Positions 47,285-60,210 are shown, counted from the stretch's first letter. The stretch: DNA of 64,000 nt from Antitrichia curtipendula (GCA_951230915.1 OX579638.1:14402696-14466695); one strand, 5' to 3'. A program made the numbers and translations. The notes: generated by a model from the sequence alone, not told the origin.

Positions 47285-47857
47285 TTATCATTAGTAGGTG
47301 CCCATTCAATTAGTGAGAGAAAAAAAATTTGTGTTCAAAACGAACCTTGAGGGTTCTTGTCAAATCCCAAATGCCCTCCCAAAAATGGGAATGGGGCTAC
47401 TTTAAAAATGCCCCTTATAGTGACTCAGGAAAAAAAAATATTGCTAGTATTTTTAAAAGAGTTCAAAAGGATTTTAGGTATGCTCAAATTGCCTTTAAAT
47501 TTTTTTAGTGTTTTTGCCGAAAAAAGGGCTCAAAATGATTTTCCGTTTGTTCAAAGTGTAGTTCTAAGAAAATCTGAGAGTACGTACTTTCAAAAAACAA
47601 AATTTGGACCATGCTAGTGCTTCTGTGTGATCACAAAAAATATAGTGTTAATCTTGGAGCCCCCCCCCCCCAAAAAAAATATATAGCTGAATTATAATCC
47701 AAACCACTAAACAAAATATAGTATAAATATTCCTTTTGAATCACCAAAAAAAAGATAGTGTTAGACCTGAGTTTAAATTCCAAAAAATTAGAGTATTAGA
47801 CCTGAGTTTGAACATCCACAAAATAGAATGTTAAATGATTCTAGACCAACAAAAAAC
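47285..47857. other. Spacer between Copia element and decayed gene
   Basis: AT-rich, with a run of C's followed by A's at about 47660-47680 and several loosely repeated TTAGACCTGAGTTTGAA-type segments at 47760-47815. No gene is supported. Confidence 0.4.
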
Positions 47858-50800
47858 TTATAGTGTTAGTTTTGAGACTATACACTCCAAAAAATATGTT
47901 ATTAAATGATTCCAGGCGGGTTCAGTTACAATTTTCAATTGCACTAAGCCCCTCTTTAAGAAATTATTGGGGTGAAGTAGACCTACAAATCTTTGATATT
48001 CCAATGGATTATTAGAAACACATTCATTCAAGTTTTCTACATCACCCATGTTCAAGCTATAAACTTGAGTTTTGGAATTGTATATAAAAGTGACATTGGT
48101 GATTACAATCTTCAAACTGACCTATTTAGGATTGGTTAAGTTGTATTTGAATTTATAGTGCCCAAGTGAATGAGTATAATAGTGCAAAATCACTTGCACA
48201 TTTGAAATTGGAGTTCCTTTCTTACCAAGAGTTACCTCACAATTAGCAAGATCAATGGGTTGCTTCAAGGATCCCCACGAGTTACCACCACTTTTCCTTA
48301 GCATTTTTTGAATGCGTCCAACCCACCAAGTACTCTCATCAACACCTTGCATGGTTGACATTGCATTGTGGCATTGCCCGACTTTCTTGCACGACACTTC
48401 CTCTTTTTTTGCTACAATGACTGTAGACGGCCTTGCAATCGTGGACCGTTGCACAAAATACACGCCAACATCCAAACCAATCTCCACAAAGCATGTGTTT
48501 TCGCTTAGATAATCTTCACTATTATTGAAATAAAGTGATTTTTTAACACGAGTCAACCTATCCTTAGACAAGAAGGGGTTACCAATGAGCTGCCCCACCA
48601 AAGTGGACTTAAAAATCATGTTTCCATCAAAATCCACAAAAGCTTTGACTTTAGCAGGGATCGGCATTGTATGAACATGTTCTTCATGTTGATTTAACAT
48701 CTCCGCTATGACATTGCACATTTCACTCTTCATAACTAAGATTGTTGGCACTCCATCATCTAGAAGATCTTTTTTTACATCATCTGCTACTTGAGGTTCA
48801 AGCTCTGCTAGTTCTACCTATCACTTACAAACCTGCTTTTGTACACATAGATCTTCTCAAAGAACTTCTATGTTGCCATCCTTGCCACAAATTGGTTTGC
48901 TGCTTGCTACAAATACAAATGACTGTACATCTGTAAGCTCTATAATCTAGGGTCTTTCAAACCATACAGCAACAGCTTGTGGATTTGAGGCTATGTTCAA
49001 GCAATTGAATGTTCTCTGCACTTTCTTCAATCCGTCCTTTTAGGCTATAACTACTTCTTTGTTATTTGAAATTGAATTGTAGTCTTCTAAATCAGGCTCC
49101 ACCTTGTCCTTCAAAAGTGGATGCAACTGTCCAAATGTTCTTCATTTTGTTGTGTGCCCTAGCAAATTTAATATTGTTCCTTCCATATTCAATCTACAAC
49201 AAATGATTTACAGTATCTGCGGCCCCCAACAATTCTTGAAAATCAAATGCCCTCTCTATTCTACCATGCCCCCTACCTTGGAGAAAAATATTTCACATTA
49301 ATCACTGTCGGTTAGGTGAAATGGTACAGTGCAGTGAGGGTACTTATTGCAAAAATGACAAATAAGCAAAATAATGAAATGGCAAGACAATTGTATATTT
49401 AAAAAACATTGTTGCAAAACAAAGTGTAGTTTTGGATTTACTAGTTCTATACTCCCTAGTATTGTCGTGCTTTATCCATAGTTCTCACAATCTGAAAAAA
49501 AAAAATGACACCTTAGTTGATTTAACAATCCGGGAACTAAGCTCATGACTTGGTGACCAAAAAACATCAATGTAGTCAACATATATTTCTAGGTACATCT
49601 CAATTCCAAGCGTGCATTCACAATACAAATCAGTGGATAAACGAAGGGAGCATAGGCAATCACGTACTTTTTGAGAACATAATCATTGTGCATTGTTCCA
49701 ATTTTGTCGATCTTTTTTATCATAATCTTCTTGAAGAAATCTATGCTAATCTATGGTGAAGCAATTGAAAACTTGACAATTTTGTTGGTGAAGTGTCATA
49801 TCATCACCTAATCTGAAAGTTCATGTATTGCTATCAAGGGGATTTAACAACTTCTTACCATTGTGAATATAGTCTTGGTCATGTTTACTTGTTGCTTCTC
49901 CATATTCATTGACTAATGAGGAGAAAATCCAGCTCCCCAATCCACCTTTAACCTTAGCCCCTCTACACTTCAAAAATCTAAAAGCATTAATTGTCACGTC
50001 TGGGAGTCCCCATCACTAGCATGTCTAATAATTGGACCCACCGCAGTGTAGTAGTGATTAGTCCATAATTCATCTATTTTTTTTCTATTGTGCTCTAATT
50101 CAACTTGAATAAAAGCAACCACAAGTGCAATAAGCAACTGAGACTAATAAAGGGAGTTTTTCATGCAAGAGATTCACAACCATTAGATGTTTTTGGGAGG
50201 GTCTGGAAGGCCATTTTGGGCTTGTTCCCAACGTTGTTCCCCCCGGCAGTAAAATATATATATGGCATGGCAATCCCTCTGCCACGTCATGTAGCTGCTG
50301 CGGTGCAATTCCAGACAATTCCAGAGTTTAGGAGCCCTGGGGAACTAGCAACCCTTCACAAGGATTGAAAATCATGTAATGAATCACTCTTGCAAATCCT
50401 TTTACCTTGTCCAACCTAAACGAGTCTACCGTTTTATTGTAATCAATTTTACAAACTCCAACAATGGGCTTATAATCCGTTCCACAAACATGATTATCTT
50501 TTGGACCACAAAAATCCAACAAAGTGTCCCACTTGACCTCCCCCAAAACTCAACCCCTCACTTTAATCTCATCATCAACAAGAATCACCAAGATGGGGCC
50601 AGAGATCCCATACGTAGCTTTGGCATTGGTATAGATTTTGGAAATGGACTAAAAAATTTCAGCGTGCTCTCTCGATATGAACAACATGTCCTTTCTACTC
50701 TCCCTTCTAATACTATTATAACTGGATCCTACAAAATTCAATGAAAATAAATCACAAAGCATGCATCTCCCATAGATCCTCATCAAATGTGCAAAGCACT

Positions 50801-52329
50801 TACTGTTTTCACTATATCGATTCCCTGGATTCTTCCTATTGAGATTAGTAGCCACGTCTTTCACAAAGTTCCACAATGCATCTTTTCTGCCAAAGGTTCC
50901 AATCCTATGTGCACTAATAATGTTGTTACAAAATTTAATGAAATTATTATGTGACAAGGCGTTCATGGCACTTTCTTGCATTGTAGGCCTTTTAGCCTTC
51001 AACTGCACAATCCATGTTCTAGCATGCTAGAAGTGCAACTTTTCTAACTTGAATTTTTAGCAAGACTTTGAGTATGTTTAGACACCTCTATTGCAGATAA
51101 GTTTGTATGCCATCGGTAGTGCTACGGTGCCCTCGTATAACCAAAGTCTATTCTTCTCTTCTAACCCACATTCTAAATTTATTTTCAAGCGGTACAAGCA
51201 CACACATAGGGCAAGTCAAATTTGGGAATGGCATCACAGATAGTAAGAGGCAATCATACTTTTTATGTCTAAACGCACCACTTACCTCCACTATAGTACC
51301 TTGAACATCAACTGAAGCACTCAAATGTGGTTCTAGGTATCACTGAATACTACTAAAGGGGGTTGTCAATCAAAGTAGTTGCAATATACAAATTTCCACC
51401 GTATTGCACACTTGGACCACAAAATCCATAACAGACCAGCCTAGCAAGAGAACCCTAGTGAATGTTTTTAGACAAACCTTCCAACCCGCTTGATGAAATT
51501 GTCCCAAACCACAAGTGAAGGTCGGATTGATTGGACTATGAATTTGTTGCATTGGCCTTGCTTGGGAGACCAAGTGAACCCGTACTTGTTGGTTCCCTCG
51601 CCACCACTTCTACATTTTGGACAATGTTCTAATGTTTAAAGCTTGTCAAATGATTTCTCAATTTTGCTTCCAATGTCTTCCTTGGTGGGCAAAAAAACAT
51701 CATCTTCTTGCAATACGGGCACATCACTTTAAACTAGTAACATTTTGTGTTTGTTGTTGTTAAGTTCCCTAAGATGTTGAGTTTCTTATGCCCTCTTGGA
51801 AGAATAGCATTCACTTCTTCCACAATCTGGTCCCCTTAGCAACCAATAGTTTGTGATCTTCTAGAGTTACTATAATTGTCCTTCCATTTTTGGCCTCTGA
51901 CTACAAGTAGTTGTCAAAGTTAACATTCATTGTAGCACAATAGTATCTAACGTGTGTTGTGCTCTCAATATGGGACTGCCTGAAATTGTTGAAGAGGTTG
52001 TCGATTTGTGCTTTGGTGTGGTCCTTGCTACTTCCACTACAATTTTTCTTACACTTAGCACAACAAAGTTTTACATTGATGTTGCTATTGAGGTCAAATG
52101 CCTTCAACTACCAATTGTGGTCTTTTAGGGTGACCTGCTTCAATACTGCTATGAGCTTCTTTGCCTTCTCTAAATATCGGTCCATCAACTCATTTGGTAG
52201 AAGCTTGGATTTTAGAGGGTTCTTGTCAAGTTCAAAGAAATCTGTACTTCCGCTCACTCTAGATTCACCAACCAACATAATTGTTGGGTCTTCCCTTTCG
52301 ACTTCAAGAAACATCACTTTTGGTTCCAT
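47858..52329 (-). pseudogene. Decayed long gene of unrecognised, probably repeat-associated family
   Basis: Several minus-strand open blocks follow one another in plausible N-to-C order, broken by stops and frameshifts: 52329-52108 (ends KQVTLKDHNW), 52107-51901 (LCCAKCKKNCSGSSKDHTKAQ), 51008-50649 (HNNFIKFCNNIISAHRIG, NSKCFAHLMRIYG), 50546-50328 (CGPKDNHVCGTDYKPIVG), about 49760-49450 (MYLEIYVDYIDVF, KVSFFF), 48751-48122 (STLVGQLIGNPFLSKDRLTR, TWWVGRIQKMLRKSGG) and 48115-47858. Blocks 1 and 2 adjoin without a gap in the same direction. The original product would have exceeded 1000 residues. A CxxC...C cluster in block 2 suggests a zinc-binding segment. No transposase or known host domain was recognised; the size and setting suggest a multicopy element-encoded protein, which is inference. 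Confidence 0.55.
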
Positions 52330-52505
52330 AGTTCCAATGACCTCTACAAAATTTGAAACAAAAGATCCATCATGAAGTCAATGCCATTTGTTTACATCAC
52401 TCTCTTCTTTTTCTTTTGTGACACGGATCACATACACTTCTTTACAAAACCCATTTAGCCCTCTAGTTTCTTCCTTGTGCGTCATTTGTCTTTGATGTTC
52501 CAAAA

Positions 52506-52508
<3 letters not shown>

Positions 52509-52557
<49 letters not shown>
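52509..52557. repeat. (TA)n microsatellite
   Basis: About 24 uninterrupted TA units, just upstream of the first surviving block of the decayed long gene. Confidence 0.97.
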
Positions 52558-52559
<2 letters not shown>

Positions 52560-53671
52560 GCATCATTAAAAAATGATAGTTTAATATCTTTGGAGTTGAA
52601 GCTAAAAATAATAATTTATTCTTTAGTACCATGAAAAAAATAACTTATGAAGAAGACCATTCCAACAATGTCACACACTCATGTATTGTAAAAATATACT
52701 TGTCTATTGTGTACTTTGATTCCATAATGTCAATCTATTGGATTCAATGTACCTTTTTGATAAATATAAAGGGAAGCCTTTTTTGTTGCTTAATATTGAT
52801 GTAGAAAGTATGGGAAGAGATAAATAGGGCATACTTGATGGGAGTGAAGAGTTTTTTTGAGGCAACCTACAAGAGTTAAAGCATCTTTTGCTTCAAAAGT
52901 AGCCATTTAAAAGGAATTCTAGTGGCATTAGTACATACCCTATTCTTTCAGCTTTGAAAATTCATGAAATATTGTGTAAGCATCAAAAAATTATGAAACA
53001 ATAGGATTGGATTTCTCTTGAAAAGGCTAACATTTTTTTTTTAATAATAATTTCAAGACCACCTACCTAGAAGGGACAAAAAAAGAGACAATTTTGGGTG
53101 CTTTTACCTTAATGTTATGAAAAGAATGGGAATAGAGATGATATATTATATACTATATATGAAAGAAGCCTAAACAATTAAGTTAGCAGCAATAGCATGT
53201 AAGAGTGAGTTTCTAGAGCTAATTCACAGCAATGGAAGTTGATCCACTTCCTTGGTGTGATCCCTCAATGTTGGATTTTTCTTAAGGAGGCTAACATTTT
53301 TACTCTCAAGAAAATTATCATTTAGACCACCCACCTATATACAAAAAGTGGCAGCTTTGGATGTTTATGCCCTAACGTTATGGAAAGAATGGGAAGAGAG
53401 CATCATGGCATGTTATGGTACACAAAAGTGGAATTGTGAAGTTAACAAGTGGGAGTGATCTTCCAAAGCAATGCAAATGCATGGCAATGGAAGCCAAATC
53501 CTCCTTCTTGGTGCGGTCCTTTATGGTTGGATTTATGTTGAGGAGGCTAACATTCTTATTTTAAAAAGTCATCAATTGGACCACCCAAAGTGATGAGTTT
53601 TGGGTGTTCCTACCTTAATGTTTGGAAGAATGGGAAGAGAAAAAAAGAGCATGTTAAGAGGACCCGTGAAG
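52558..53671. other. Intergenic DNA, 3' flank of the lectin gene
   Basis: AT-rich with no supported gene. A segment of about 180 bases occurs in three diverged copies: around 53000-53240, 53280-53470 and 53530-53720. Shared blocks are GAGGCTAACATT, GACCACC, AATG-TATGGAAAGAATGGGAAGAGA and AGCAATGGAAG. The third copy overlaps the 3' end of the lectin gene. Confidence 0.5.
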
Positions 53672-54665
53672 TTAGCAGCAACAGCGAGCAGGAGTGAGCT
53701 TCCAGAGCTGATTGACGGCAATGGAAGACTCCTTGGTGCGATCCTTCATGAGCACCACCAGCGTATTCTCCTTCACGCGCGCCTCGCCCTCAGGGCATGG
53801 CTCCATGGAGTCGCACTTGGTGCACCGGAGCGCATGCATCACGGTCTCTGGAGAGCCATTGTACAGCGTGTGGTAATGCCGCCCCTTGTTCGGCGACTGG
53901 TACCAGATCACGCTGTCGTCCAGCTTGAGCGCGTCGTAATCAGCCAGCAGCACCTAGTTCAGACGCGGAAAAGAAAGTCCATTACATTGCCAATTACAGG
54001 AGAATTCCAAAACGTCCATCTACGAAATTTTCAATAATTCCAGAGCCAATGTCCAGTGATGATAGAATAGGAGACACAAGGAATGGAATTTGGACACGAA
54101 AAGGACATTAGTCCAGTTCCCATTTTGGCCTGTGAATTCTCCAATCCTCTGCAGCTGCACAAACCTTACAGCGATCTAGAATTTTTCCTTCTCGTGCACC
54201 TCAATCGTTTTGGGAATTGGTAGTTTACGAATCACGCGGATAGTGTGCTCGTTCCTTTACGGACAGATCAGAAGTTTCTGATGAATATGATTTATAGACT
54301 AGGAATGGGTGGAATCAGGGAAAAGCGGCAAACAGGGGATATCAGCGGTACAAAAAAAATTCTGCTGGCAACACTGTAAACTGGGAATAGTAACTGGGAA
54401 CCACAGACCATCTTCCAGTGAATGTGTGTAACAGTACCTGCTTGCCTTCCTCTGGCGCCACGTGGATGGCCTTCCCGGTGTCTTTGTGAATGAGTGAGAA
54501 TCCGCCCTCGCGGTCGAACGCCCACGCCATCTTGTTGTCCTTTAGCCATAGCTGGCTGGAGTCAGTCGGGTCGGCGCTCACGATGCACGTGCCGTACCCG
54601 GCGGTGGAGCGCACCGCCATGTTGTAGCTCCCGTTGGCCTTGCAGTGGATTCGCACCAGAGGCAT
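53672..54665 (-). CDS. Small EUL/R40-like beta-trefoil lectin
   Basis: Two exons, 54665-54438 and 53953-53672, are joined by a 484-bp GT...AG intron in phase 0, giving 169 aa. The first half is a good match to the Euonymus-lectin (EUL, R40) domain: VRIHCKANGSYNMAVR, SADPTDSSQLWLKD, GGFSLIHKDTGKAIH, and across the splice ALKLDDSVIWYQS. The end has NQLWKLTP, the usual QxW-type close of a trefoil repeat. The middle of the second half is diverged and has a CTKCDSMEPCPEG segment, and the C-terminus is ARCCC, both unusual for the family. EUL lectins are soluble plant proteins that bind glycans and are often induced by stress. The frame is open upstream of the chosen ATG to 54731 but has no earlier in-frame ATG, so a further 5' exon cannot be excluded. 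Confidence 0.75.
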
Positions 54666-56871
54666 GTGCAGATGCCCTTGCAGATCTTGCAAATTGTCTT
54701 GCACATTTTCTCGGTTGGAGTAGAGAAATTACATTTCAAGGCTGCAGCGAAAGCATGGACAGGGATATAGAGTTCATCAGATTCTCATGAGAAGAGAGCC
54801 TTGAATTAACCCTACTTGATAAAAGGTGTAATTCCACCGCTAGTTTTAAGTCTTAGTCACGTACCAGGTTCCAAAGCTTCTGTTTCGATCGATGGTCGGT
54901 GCTTCCACAGATGTAGCCTGAACTCCACCCGAACATCATCCTCTGGTTAATCCATTTGTAACGGTTGTGGACTACAATTCGAGAGATCGGAACTGGATCC
55001 TGCCGCATCAGGAGCCCAATCCAGGGGTCGATGAGTCATCCCTGCTCATAAATCGGCCAGGAATTCACCAGACAGGCTACATTGTGACATGTGTCTCTTC
55101 AGACCGAATGGGTACTTGCCAATTGAGCGATACCGTTACTTACACCCCTTGGTCGTCCGCACATTGGACAGACTTGTGGGCAATATCTAAATTAACTTAC
55201 ACCAACTACAGTTTTATTAAGGTTTTATTTTATTTCAAGGCTGGGCTTCAGCCACTTGTGTAATGAGACAGACAGTCACTCAATGTGTTGTACTGTGACT
55301 ACGTACTGTGCTGCAGATCAGTTTGGCTGCATATTATCGGTAGGCAGACAATGCATAGAGGCGTGTGCAGGGCGTGTGCACTTCCTGTGCCTCTTGTGTG
55401 AAGGCTGAAAGGGGAAGGGGGATCTCTTTCTTGCGGTAGAGATTGAGGCACAACGACGCGTTATATATAAATTATTGTAGGCTGTACTTTACGCAAACTA
55501 AGATGCATCTCGACAGGGTGCATTCGTCGCATCTGATTACAAAGCCTAGGTCAGCCAGATGTCAGATGCGAGTGCAACGTGTGACACATATCTGAGGTGG
55601 TTGTCCACTTCCGGAATCCTGAATCACTTCTCATACATTTGACTTACGGTGGTGCACTGCGTTAGTGGAATCCAAGGCTGATAATTCAGCTTGGAACACT
55701 GTATCACACATCCAGCTCAGGGGTGAAGTAGCTAGCTGTGGTTGCCATCACCATTCAGTGTCAAGTTCTGTGCCATTCGAATTTGTTGGAAGAACTTAGC
55801 AACATAATACTATCAACCGGTAAACAAGTACTGAAATGCACACCTCTCACAACGTCAATTTCGTTTCAGTTTCATGATTCAGAGCACTGAAATTGTGACA
55901 CTCAACTAAAGCTGCCCTAAAAACTAAGCCTGGTAGAGATTTAGGTTTCCAGGCGTCAGCCTCGAAAGAGTGAAGGTCATGTGAATATCTGCCAACATAA
56001 CGCAGAATCAATAGTTCCTGCAACTCTGATCCAATTACAAGTTCTGTATAAACTGCTTAAAATAATGCATTTCCTTACAGAGAGGATAAAGTCCTGTGTG
56101 ATTCCCTTCACTCAATTGCCAGATGAAACGGTGAAAGCTATGAAATTTTGAATGTCGCAGCGTGAATGCATGTTTGTGACTAGTGAGAATCGAGTACCCT
56201 AACTCCCCAAATACTTCCAATCGGTATGTCCCGCAGGGTGAAGTTCTAGATCGCGGGTTGAACATTCCTCCCCGAAATTTTTAAAATGGCCAACCAAGTA
56301 CAGATAATTCCAGAACGCACAACTGCAAACTCCTAAGAACTGAAAGAATCACCCACTCCGTGCATCCCTGAATCTCCGCCGCTCTCCACCTACGATCCAT
56401 GAAACCAACGACTGTGATGCAACGATCATATACACAATTCGAATTCCTGACTGAGCAGAGTGAACTCAGACTAGCTCGGTCAATGTCACTTTAACATTCA
56501 TAAACGAAACAGAGATTATAAATTTTGACAGAGAAAAATCAACTACTGAGCCATAGCTTCGTCCCAGAACCAGACCCATATTCGACATTTCTCAACATGC
56601 AAGTCCGTATAGTAACGTTTGGATTAAAATTTTAAGTCACGGTTCCGCTCCGAAGGCCGGAGCGCCCCCCATAGAATGTAAACTATAGTTACAAGCAATT
56701 TATCGACCATCCCGTCCATCGCCGCGCGCAATCATAATTTAACGACCCGGGCGGGAGGCCATGCAATGAATGGAATGGAATGAAATGAAAGCGTCACTCT
56801 GCTCTAGCTAGCTACGTGCGTACGTACTAACGTTACAACCCACCCTCACCAGCCGATCTTTAGCTCTTTCG
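54666..56871. other. Intergenic DNA between lectin and ferredoxin genes
   Basis: Moderate GC content and mostly unique-looking sequence. It includes the lectin promoter side (54.7-55.5 kb) and the ferredoxin 3' flank (from 56871 downwards). A GGAAT/GAAAT tandem lies at about 56764-56792. No further gene is supported. Confidence 0.4.
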
Positions 56872-57330
56872 CTACATTTCCAGATCTTCCTCCATGTGCG
56901 TGGTGATGGTGCAGTCGCTCTTGGGGTACGCGACGCAAGTCAAAATGAATCCTTTCGCGATCTGATCTTCATCCAAAAAGCTCTGTTCCTCGTTGTCCAC
57001 GGTCCCCGACTGCACCTTCCCGGCGCACGACGAGCAAGCGCCCGCGCGGCACGAGTACGGGAGCTCCACGCCGGCCTCTTCCGCGGCGTCGATGATGTAC
57101 GTGTCGTCGTCGACTTGGATGGTGGTCTCCTCGCCGTCCGTGATGAGCGTGACGTTGTAGGTGGCCATGCAGGTGACGCTCATCGGGGGTCTTCGGCTCT
57201 GGAGTCGGAAGGGCCTGCAAGCCACAGAGGGACGCAACTTGGCGACCCTGCAGTTGCCCGTGCTGCTGCAAGTGGGGTTGCCCGTGGTCTTGATGGGTAC
57301 AAGTGTGGAGGTCACGGAGACCGCGGCCAT
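56872..57330 (-). CDS. Chloroplast 2Fe-2S ferredoxin (plant type, precursor)
   Basis: Single exon, ATG at 57330, TAG at 56872-56874, 152 aa. Residues 1-55 form a Ser/Thr/Arg-rich transit peptide beginning [10 protein letters not shown]. The mature chain of 97 residues starts near [13 protein letters not shown]. The four iron ligands are Cys94, Cys99, Cys102 and Cys132 ([15 protein letters not shown] and [11 protein letters not shown]), which correspond to Cys39, 44, 47 and 77 of the mature protein, exactly the plant-type spacing. The C-terminus HMEEDLEM resembles the acidic tail that docks to FNR. The protein carries electrons from photosystem I to FNR and other stromal enzymes. Acidic residues (DDD, EEAG, DED) are typical of leaf-type forms. 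The gene is GC-rich compared with its surroundings and has no intron. The open frame upstream of the ATG (to 57399) lacks an ATG. Confidence 0.97.
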   Translation of the reverse strand: MAAVSVTSTLVPIKTTGNPTCSSTGNCRVAKLRPSVACRPFRLQSRRPPMSVTCMATYNVTLITDGEETTIQVDDDTYIIDAAEEAGVELPYSCRAGACSSCAGKVQSGTVDNEEQSFLDEDQIAKGFILTCVAYPKSDCTITTHMEEDLEM

Positions 57331-59399
57331 GTCTGCAGAGGGAAATGCACGACGGGCGAATGCACAAAGGGCGATGGGGGGTGAGCTAAGCTTCGACAAT
57401 TAAGCTAGGGGTTTGTGAGGGAGAGACGGAGAGTAGTGAGATCGGGGATGGCGAGATCGAGCTCGTGTTGGGAGAGGTACGTAACGGGGACTGTTCTGTG
57501 AGGGACTGCAGGCCGGGCTCTGATAAGGGAGCAACGCCGTCCTGCTGGTGGCGTCTGGCCAATGGGGGAGTGCCGAGTGTGTCTTGTGGCCCTCGCATGG
57601 AATCCCGCAGCCAGCGTGTGCCGAATTCAGTTGGGGGGTGTCAGCCTTCGTGGGTTTGGCTTTGAATTCAGTGGTACAAGGGAGTTGACGGGTTGCACTG
57701 CCCAGACCTGGCGGCAAGCGACCGCTGGGATTCTGTGGTCAGGGTGGTGCACCCCAATTTGTTGGATGTGACCGGGGGAAGGAAGAGACCACAGAGGGTA
57801 AGTCACCCTATTTGTGCCACTATGCACTACTACAGTATAGTGAAGTGCAGGGCTTCTTTTTCTTTTCCTTTTTGGTGCAAGATTGCACCGAAAAATAATA
57901 ATTTGTCTAAAAAATGTCAAAAAAATGTCAAAAATTTAGATGAAATTGCCAGATTGTGGATGAAAACAAAACTATAGACATGTGGTATGTGCTAATGTGA
58001 TATTTTCTATCTAGTATGTGGATGAATGTTGGAATTTGGAGTACCACCACAACATTTCATATTGCCTCTTTGGCACTTCTTAAAAAATGAAAAAAAGCCC
58101 TAATGTAATATATTCAAAATTTCAAAATTTCAAATGCACTCTACCATAGTTTCCTAGCAGCTTAGATAGCTTCCCGCCTAATAATGAACTAAAGTACAAA
58201 AAATAGTTAGGTAGTCTAAAAAATCTTTTTCTAAAATTATCTAGTTTTGAAACATAATCAAAATTAGTTAGGCCTTTATCCAAGTTGTTCATTGAAGCTA
58301 GGTTACCGTTTTTTTATAATTCTCGAATTTTTTTGACGGAAACATGAAGAAACTTCTTCATTGATATATAGTGAGTATGAAGGATTGAGACTGAGGTTGT
58401 TTTTATGTTAAGATCCCTTGTCTATTATGAACCCTCAAAGGATATGGAATAATTTGAAGATGAGAGCTTGACCATTCATTGTCAAAAAGTAATAATTATG
58501 GTCAATGTAAAATATCAGATTTCATTTTGGCTCCGGAATGCTTTATTTAATATGATTGTTGTACTGGTTTGAGCTTTTGATTTGATTGGCTTTGTTTAGG
58601 GACCCTTGTTGTTGAATTTGCTCAGCATTGTCTTACTGCATGAATATTCCGTTCGAATTTTACATTTTATATTGATTCCTAGTGCATGGGTCTGTGGAGC
58701 AGTGTCTTCGCAACTCTCTAGTCGCAGAGACTCTGGTGGTTAAATCGAGTTGCAACATTATCATGGTGCCGTGGACTTGCACAATGTTGCAGAGTGACTC
58801 TCCTCATCACTTTAATATTTCAAATCCGAATTCTCTTCCAATACAATACTCTCTTCACTTTTCTTCTTCCACATCAATAAAGGTTAGAACAAACCACTGT
58901 AAATCAACAAATTGCCATCAAAATGTGCAATGTGATATCTCAAATAGAAATTTAGTTCAGACTTACAAATTTTTCAGCAGTAATTTTTCAGCTCCAGTTT
59001 CTGGGTATAAGGCTTTGCGTTGAAGCTACTACTGCAATCTTCACGAGAACAGCGGTAGCGGCATCAATGTGCCGCAATATAGACCCCAACAACACCTCGA
59101 CGCCTCCATCAATTAGGAGCAATCGCGAACTTTTCTCACCTCTGCATGAGATCAACTTGCTGTCCATTCTCTTCAGCTCCTCTTCTCACCAATTAGGGTC
59201 CCGACGTCGCACATTAAGGCCTTTTGATGGCTGGGAAGCGCGGGAGACTTGGACTTCGTGGTGATGTTTGAAAATTTATCTGCCTATCTTTTAGTTGAAG
59301 CTCGACTATGGAATTCGATCTAGAGCAGCAGTTGCGACTAGTGGACCAAGAGCTTAAGCAAGTTCAAGGTCCGTTTGCTCAGTTCTTGGAGCTCCTTCA
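57331..59399. other. Ferredoxin upstream region and intergenic DNA
   Basis: 57331-57800 is GC-rich and presumably holds the ferredoxin promoter and leader. From about 57.85 kb the sequence is AT-rich. Short plus-strand frames at 58682-59023 and 59308-59589 have no recognisable domain. Confidence 0.4.
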
Positions 59400-59423
59400 C
59401 ACTTTGCACAAAGCGCAAGATCT

Positions 59424-59756
59424 TCACAAAAAGCACAAAGTGTTCCGGTTTAAGACGTATGGAATCATTAAGAGAATAAGGAATATCTGGGCACGTTCTT
59501 CGCCTGCTCGCCTTATCGAGCAGCTTGGACAAGCTTCTGGGCATCCACAAGCAAGCAAGTGTCGACATTCTGCTGCCCACACCATTTGACCACTACGGCC
59601 GACTTCAGCGACCACTATTGCAATGCCGCTGTAGTACTTGGAAATCTCCAGGTCGAGACCCCCATCCACCAGCTCAAATAAGTTGGTGGGTGACACCATG
59701 CAATCGACTGGGTTAGCTTCCAAAAACATTTGGATATAAGTATGACATGCCGTCAC
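59424..59756 (-). pseudogene. Possible fragment of a DEAD/DEAH helicase C-terminal (DUF1998-like) region
   Basis: One 110-codon minus-strand frame contains, in order, DCMVSPTNLFELVDGG, EISKYYSGIAIVVAE and RHLLACGCPEACPSC. The last block resembles the CxCxxGCPSC zinc motif, and the preceding order (a Cys/Asp-Leu block, then a YxxxxGGxGxAE-like block) resembles the DUF1998 tail of Hrq1/MrfA-type helicases. The GG of the second block is missing and no helicase core lies upstream, so at best it is a stray fragment. Chance remains a real alternative. Confidence 0.28.
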
Positions 59757-60210
59757 TGAGATCGTTCGATTTCACTGCTTCATTAGGGACGAAGGAAGCT
59801 CTTTGACTATCTCCTCTTGCCATGCTGACACTAGTTTCTACATTCAAAGTCGTCACTTCTCGTTACCTTTGCAGTGAGAATAATACTTTGCTTCTATAAA
59901 AGGGCAACATCTACATGTTAGACCAGAACGCCGGACGCAAAAGCCTTGCGGATGTCACGTGAAACCCTCACCGATGAACTGAAATCGGTCTTTGAGATCT
60001 TAGAACATGGGGGTACTGAAGGCAATAGCTTGTTAGGATTGCATTGTTCATGGATTCTCAACAAGCGATCATTTGCAAGATTTGACCAAAAAATAAGCAG
60101 AAAATTTTAAAAAGGTGAACAGCTTGTTCATAGTCTGATGTTGTACTTGCTGTACACATTAAATTGTGTGCTGTGATCTCAAAATCAGAACTTGGGGCAA
60201 TGGCTTATTA

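Noticed and set aside
56896..57384. 162-codon plus-strand and 132-codon minus-strand frames
   Set aside because: Out-of-frame shadows of the GC-rich ferredoxin gene.
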